Assembly (NCBI GenBank): GCA_002387605.1
Contig: DGJU01000034.1
Location: 1-14,391, forward strand
From: Alphaproteobacteria bacterium UBA4588
GTDB lineage: Bacteria; Pseudomonadota; Alphaproteobacteria; Puniceispirillales; Puniceispirillaceae
Reading direction: 5' to 3'
Length of the DNA stretch: 14,391 bases
Shown here: piece after piece, positions 12,499 through 14,391 of the stretch
Numbering within the stretch: the stretch's first letter is position 1
How the letters are laid out: every line of letters starts with the position of its first letter
The notes under the pieces: generated by a model
What the model was told of the DNA's origin: nothing
The model's input: only the letters and a program-made list of their open reading frames with translations
The model's database searches: none
Made by a program: the position numbers and the translations under genes

Positions 12499-14033
12499 CA
12501 CCTGATGTAAAAGATATTTTCGATGTTTTTATTATAGGCGGCGGCATAAATGGCGTAGGCACGGCGCGTGATGCTGCGGGGCGTGGCTATTCAGTTTGTT
12601 TGTGTGAGGCCAATGACCTTGGGTCAGGAACATCATCCGCATCCTCAAAATTGATCCATGGCGGTTTACGCTATCTAGAACATTACGAGTTTGGTCTTGT
12701 CAGAAAAGCGCTCGAGGAGCGTGAAGTATTAATGACAATAGCGCCACATATCATCAGCCCCATGCGCTTCATTCTACCCCATAGTAAAGCCCTTCGTTCT
12801 TGGTGGCTGCTGAGGGCCGGTCTTTTTTTATATGACCATCTTGCGCGTCGCAAACATCTTGCTGGCACACGAAGCGTAAATCTAAATAAAGACCCTTCTG
12901 GAAACCCGCTAAAACCTGAATTCAAAAGAGGCTTTGAGTATTCAGATTGTTGGGTAGATGATGCACGTCTTGTTGTTTTAAATGCTATGGATGCCGCACA
13001 AAAGGGCGCGCAGATTAGCGTGCGAAACAAAGTAATAAAGGCGCAGCGTCACAATGGTGTCTGGGCTATTACGTCCAACGATATCACGACAGGCAAAAAT
13101 ACGACAACCTACGCAAAGGTTTTAGTGAACGCTTCTGGGCCTTGGGTAGATGAAGTCCTTGATTTAGCCTTGAGCTATGGACAGAAACAAAATGTGCGTC
13201 AGGTAAGGGGAAGCCATATTGTTGTAAAGACACTTTTCGACCACGGAAAATCATATATTTTTCAGAATTCAGATGGCCGCATAATGTTTGCAATTCCTTA
13301 TGAGGATGATTTTACCCTCATTGGTACAACAGACATAGACCATGGCAATAATCTTAACGAAATTAAGATATCGGATAAAGAAGCTGACTATATTTGCCAA
13401 TATGCTAGTGAGTATTTTGAAAAACCAATAACAGCCGATGATATCGTGTGGTCATATTCAGGTGTTCGCCCGCTTTATGATGATGGTGCGAGTGAAGCTC
13501 AGGAAGCAACCCGTGACTATATGATAGAGACAGAAACAGGAGAGCAGTCTCTGTTAATAAATATCTTCGGAGGTAAGATTACAACTTATCGAAAATTATC
13601 CGAGAGCATTGTTGAAAAGGTTGAGGCATTTTTAGGGAAAAGAAAAAATGCTTGGACACATCAAGCTCCTTTGCCTGGCGGTGATCTTGGTTACAAAAAC
13701 ATCTATCACTTCACTCATGCCATGCAGGCCGAATTTCCGTTTTTAGAACAGAAATATATAGAACGATTAGCGCGGCTCTACGGAACTAATATCAAAATTA
13801 TTCTGCATAAGGTAACCTGCATTGAAGATCTCGGCCAAGATTTTGGAAGTGGGTTATATCAGCGTGAGGTTGAATATCTCATTGCACATGAATGGGCAAC
13901 TACCGCAGAGGATATCCTTTTCCGAAGAACAAAAATTGGGCTAATTATGCCCGCAAAAAATGTAGCAAAACTTGAGAAGTTTTTGCGTCTTAACCGTGTA
14001 AAATTAGTCAAAAGTAAAAACGAAAGTAAATAG
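12495..14033 (+). CDS. glpD: Aerobic glycerol-3-phosphate dehydrogenase
   Basis: GlpD is an FAD enzyme on the inner face of the cytoplasmic membrane that oxidises sn-glycerol 3-phosphate to dihydroxyacetone phosphate and passes electrons to the quinone pool. The 512 residues match the family. The FAD-binding GGGINGVGTARDAAGRG (Gly15, Gly17, Gly20) is followed by GSGTSSASSKLIHGGLRYLE, RQVRGSHIVV, IPYEDDFTLIGTTD and the GGKITTYRKLSE motif before the C-terminal domain. The ATG at 12495 overlaps the stop of the HAD remnant (ATGA), implying translational coupling. It completes the pathway begun by GlpK at 2393-3889. The phosphate cotransporter gene starts 38 bp after its stop. Confidence 0.97.
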   Translation: MTPDVKDIFDVFIIGGGINGVGTARDAAGRGYSVCLCEANDLGSGTSSASSKLIHGGLRYLEHYEFGLVRKALEEREVLMTIAPHIISPMRFILPHSKALRSWWLLRAGLFLYDHLARRKHLAGTRSVNLNKDPSGNPLKPEFKRGFEYSDCWVDDARLVVLNAMDAAQKGAQISVRNKVIKAQRHNGVWAITSNDITTGKNTTTYAKVLVNASGPWVDEVLDLALSYGQKQNVRQVRGSHIVVKTLFDHGKSYIFQNSDGRIMFAIPYEDDFTLIGTTDIDHGNNLNEIKISDKEADYICQYASEYFEKPITADDIVWSYSGVRPLYDDGASEAQEATRDYMIETETGEQSLLINIFGGKITTYRKLSESIVEKVEAFLGKRKNAWTHQAPLPGGDLGYKNIYHFTHAMQAEFPFLEQKYIERLARLYGTNIKIILHKVTCIEDLGQDFGSGLYQREVEYLIAHEWATTAEDILFRRTKIGLIMPAKNVAKLEKFLRLNRVKLVKSKNESK

Positions 14034-14071
14034 CGCAAAAAGGCCTCGCAAACAAAGTCTTGGGTTATCTA

Positions 14072-14391
14072 ATGTCTGTCCTAATCGAGTTAGTCGGTGC
14101 CATTGCACTCCTTTTATGGGGGTTGCGAATGGTACGCACAGGAATGATGCGGGCATATGGCTCTCACTTGAAACGGTTAGCCCGGCAGAATGAGGGCCGA
14201 CTTATCCCTATGCTAGGGTCAGGCTTTCTGTTTGCCATTTTGATACAAAGCAGCACCGCAACTGCCATAATTGTGGCATCCTTTGCCGGTCAGAATATTC
14301 TCAGCATCAGCAGCGCGTTAATCGTTATTCTGGGTGCTGATATCGGCACAGCCGTAGCGGTAATCCTTGCCTCTCAAAAAATAACTATCCT
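14072..14391 (+). CDS. Na+/phosphate cotransporter family protein (partial)
   Basis: The first 106 codons of an inner-membrane transporter of the Na/Pi cotransporter (NptA/PNaS) family are present; the rest lies past the window. The signature LIQSSTATAIIVASF (the QSS motif of the first repeat) and the GADIGTAVAVILA segment identify the family. Helices are at about 3-20, 50-73 and 82-101. Members import phosphate with sodium, and bacterial ones often carry a C-terminal PhoU-like domain, which cannot be checked. ATG 14072 has no good ribosome binding site, so the start is less sure than the identity. It follows glpD by 38 bp on the same strand and may be cotranscribed. Confidence 0.88.
   Translation, partial: MSVLIELVGAIALLLWGLRMVRTGMMRAYGSHLKRLARQNEGRLIPMLGSGFLFAILIQSSTATAIIVASFAGQNILSISSALIVILGADIGTAVAVILASQKITI

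Noticed and set aside
12293..12505. 70-codon frame overlapping the HAD remnant in another phase
   Set aside because: The neighbouring phase carries the HAD motif IV GDSPNDE and couples to glpD; this one has no recognisable content.

Overview
The window looks like chromosomal DNA from a proteobacterium, most likely an alphaproteobacterium of marine or aquatic type. This is an inference from moderate GC, tight gene packing, and family variants (GlpK, GlpD, RidA, IclR-SDR-cupin, YbjJ-like MFS) that I associate with that group. No rRNA, tRNA, CRISPR array or intact insertion sequence is visible.

Layout. 1-444 has no convincing intact gene; a minus-strand peptide with an in-frame stop may be a gene remnant. 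445-1212 is a class II aldolase/adducin-family gene whose 15 arginine codons are all AGA or AGG, so it looks foreign. 1450-2286 encodes an unrecognised two-helix membrane protein with a coiled-coil tail. 2393-3889 is glycerol kinase (glpK). On the minus strand, 5698-4011 is a three-gene operon (SDR dehydrogenase, cupin, RidA). It is divergent from an IclR-family regulator (5810-6577), with palindromic operator candidates between them. An MFS exporter-like gene follows (6698-7855).

7890-10552 is a minus-strand operon read in the order CDGSH-like 45-aa protein, DoxX/YqjF-like membrane protein, glutathionyl-hydroquinone reductase (YqjG-like), pirin. It is divergent from a LysR-family regulator (10671-11594). 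The DoxX-GHR-pirin combination matches genes that in E. coli lie at the yqj and yha loci, so this is read as a compact quinone/electrophile stress module. The LysR intergenic region carries two copies of an imperfect inverted repeat.

From 11732 the plus strand carries a 2-oxoglutarate/Fe(II) oxygenase, a truncated C-terminal piece of a HAD-type phosphatase, glycerol-3-phosphate dehydrogenase (glpD), and the start of a Na+/phosphate cotransporter cut by the window edge. GlpK and GlpD together convert glycerol to dihydroxyacetone phosphate. They lie about 8.6 kb apart, with no glpF or DeoR-type glpR in the window.

The points most worth a second look are the detoxification cluster with its tiny Cys3His protein, the operator repeats next to it, the HAD remnant still coupled to glpD, and the orphan membrane protein.
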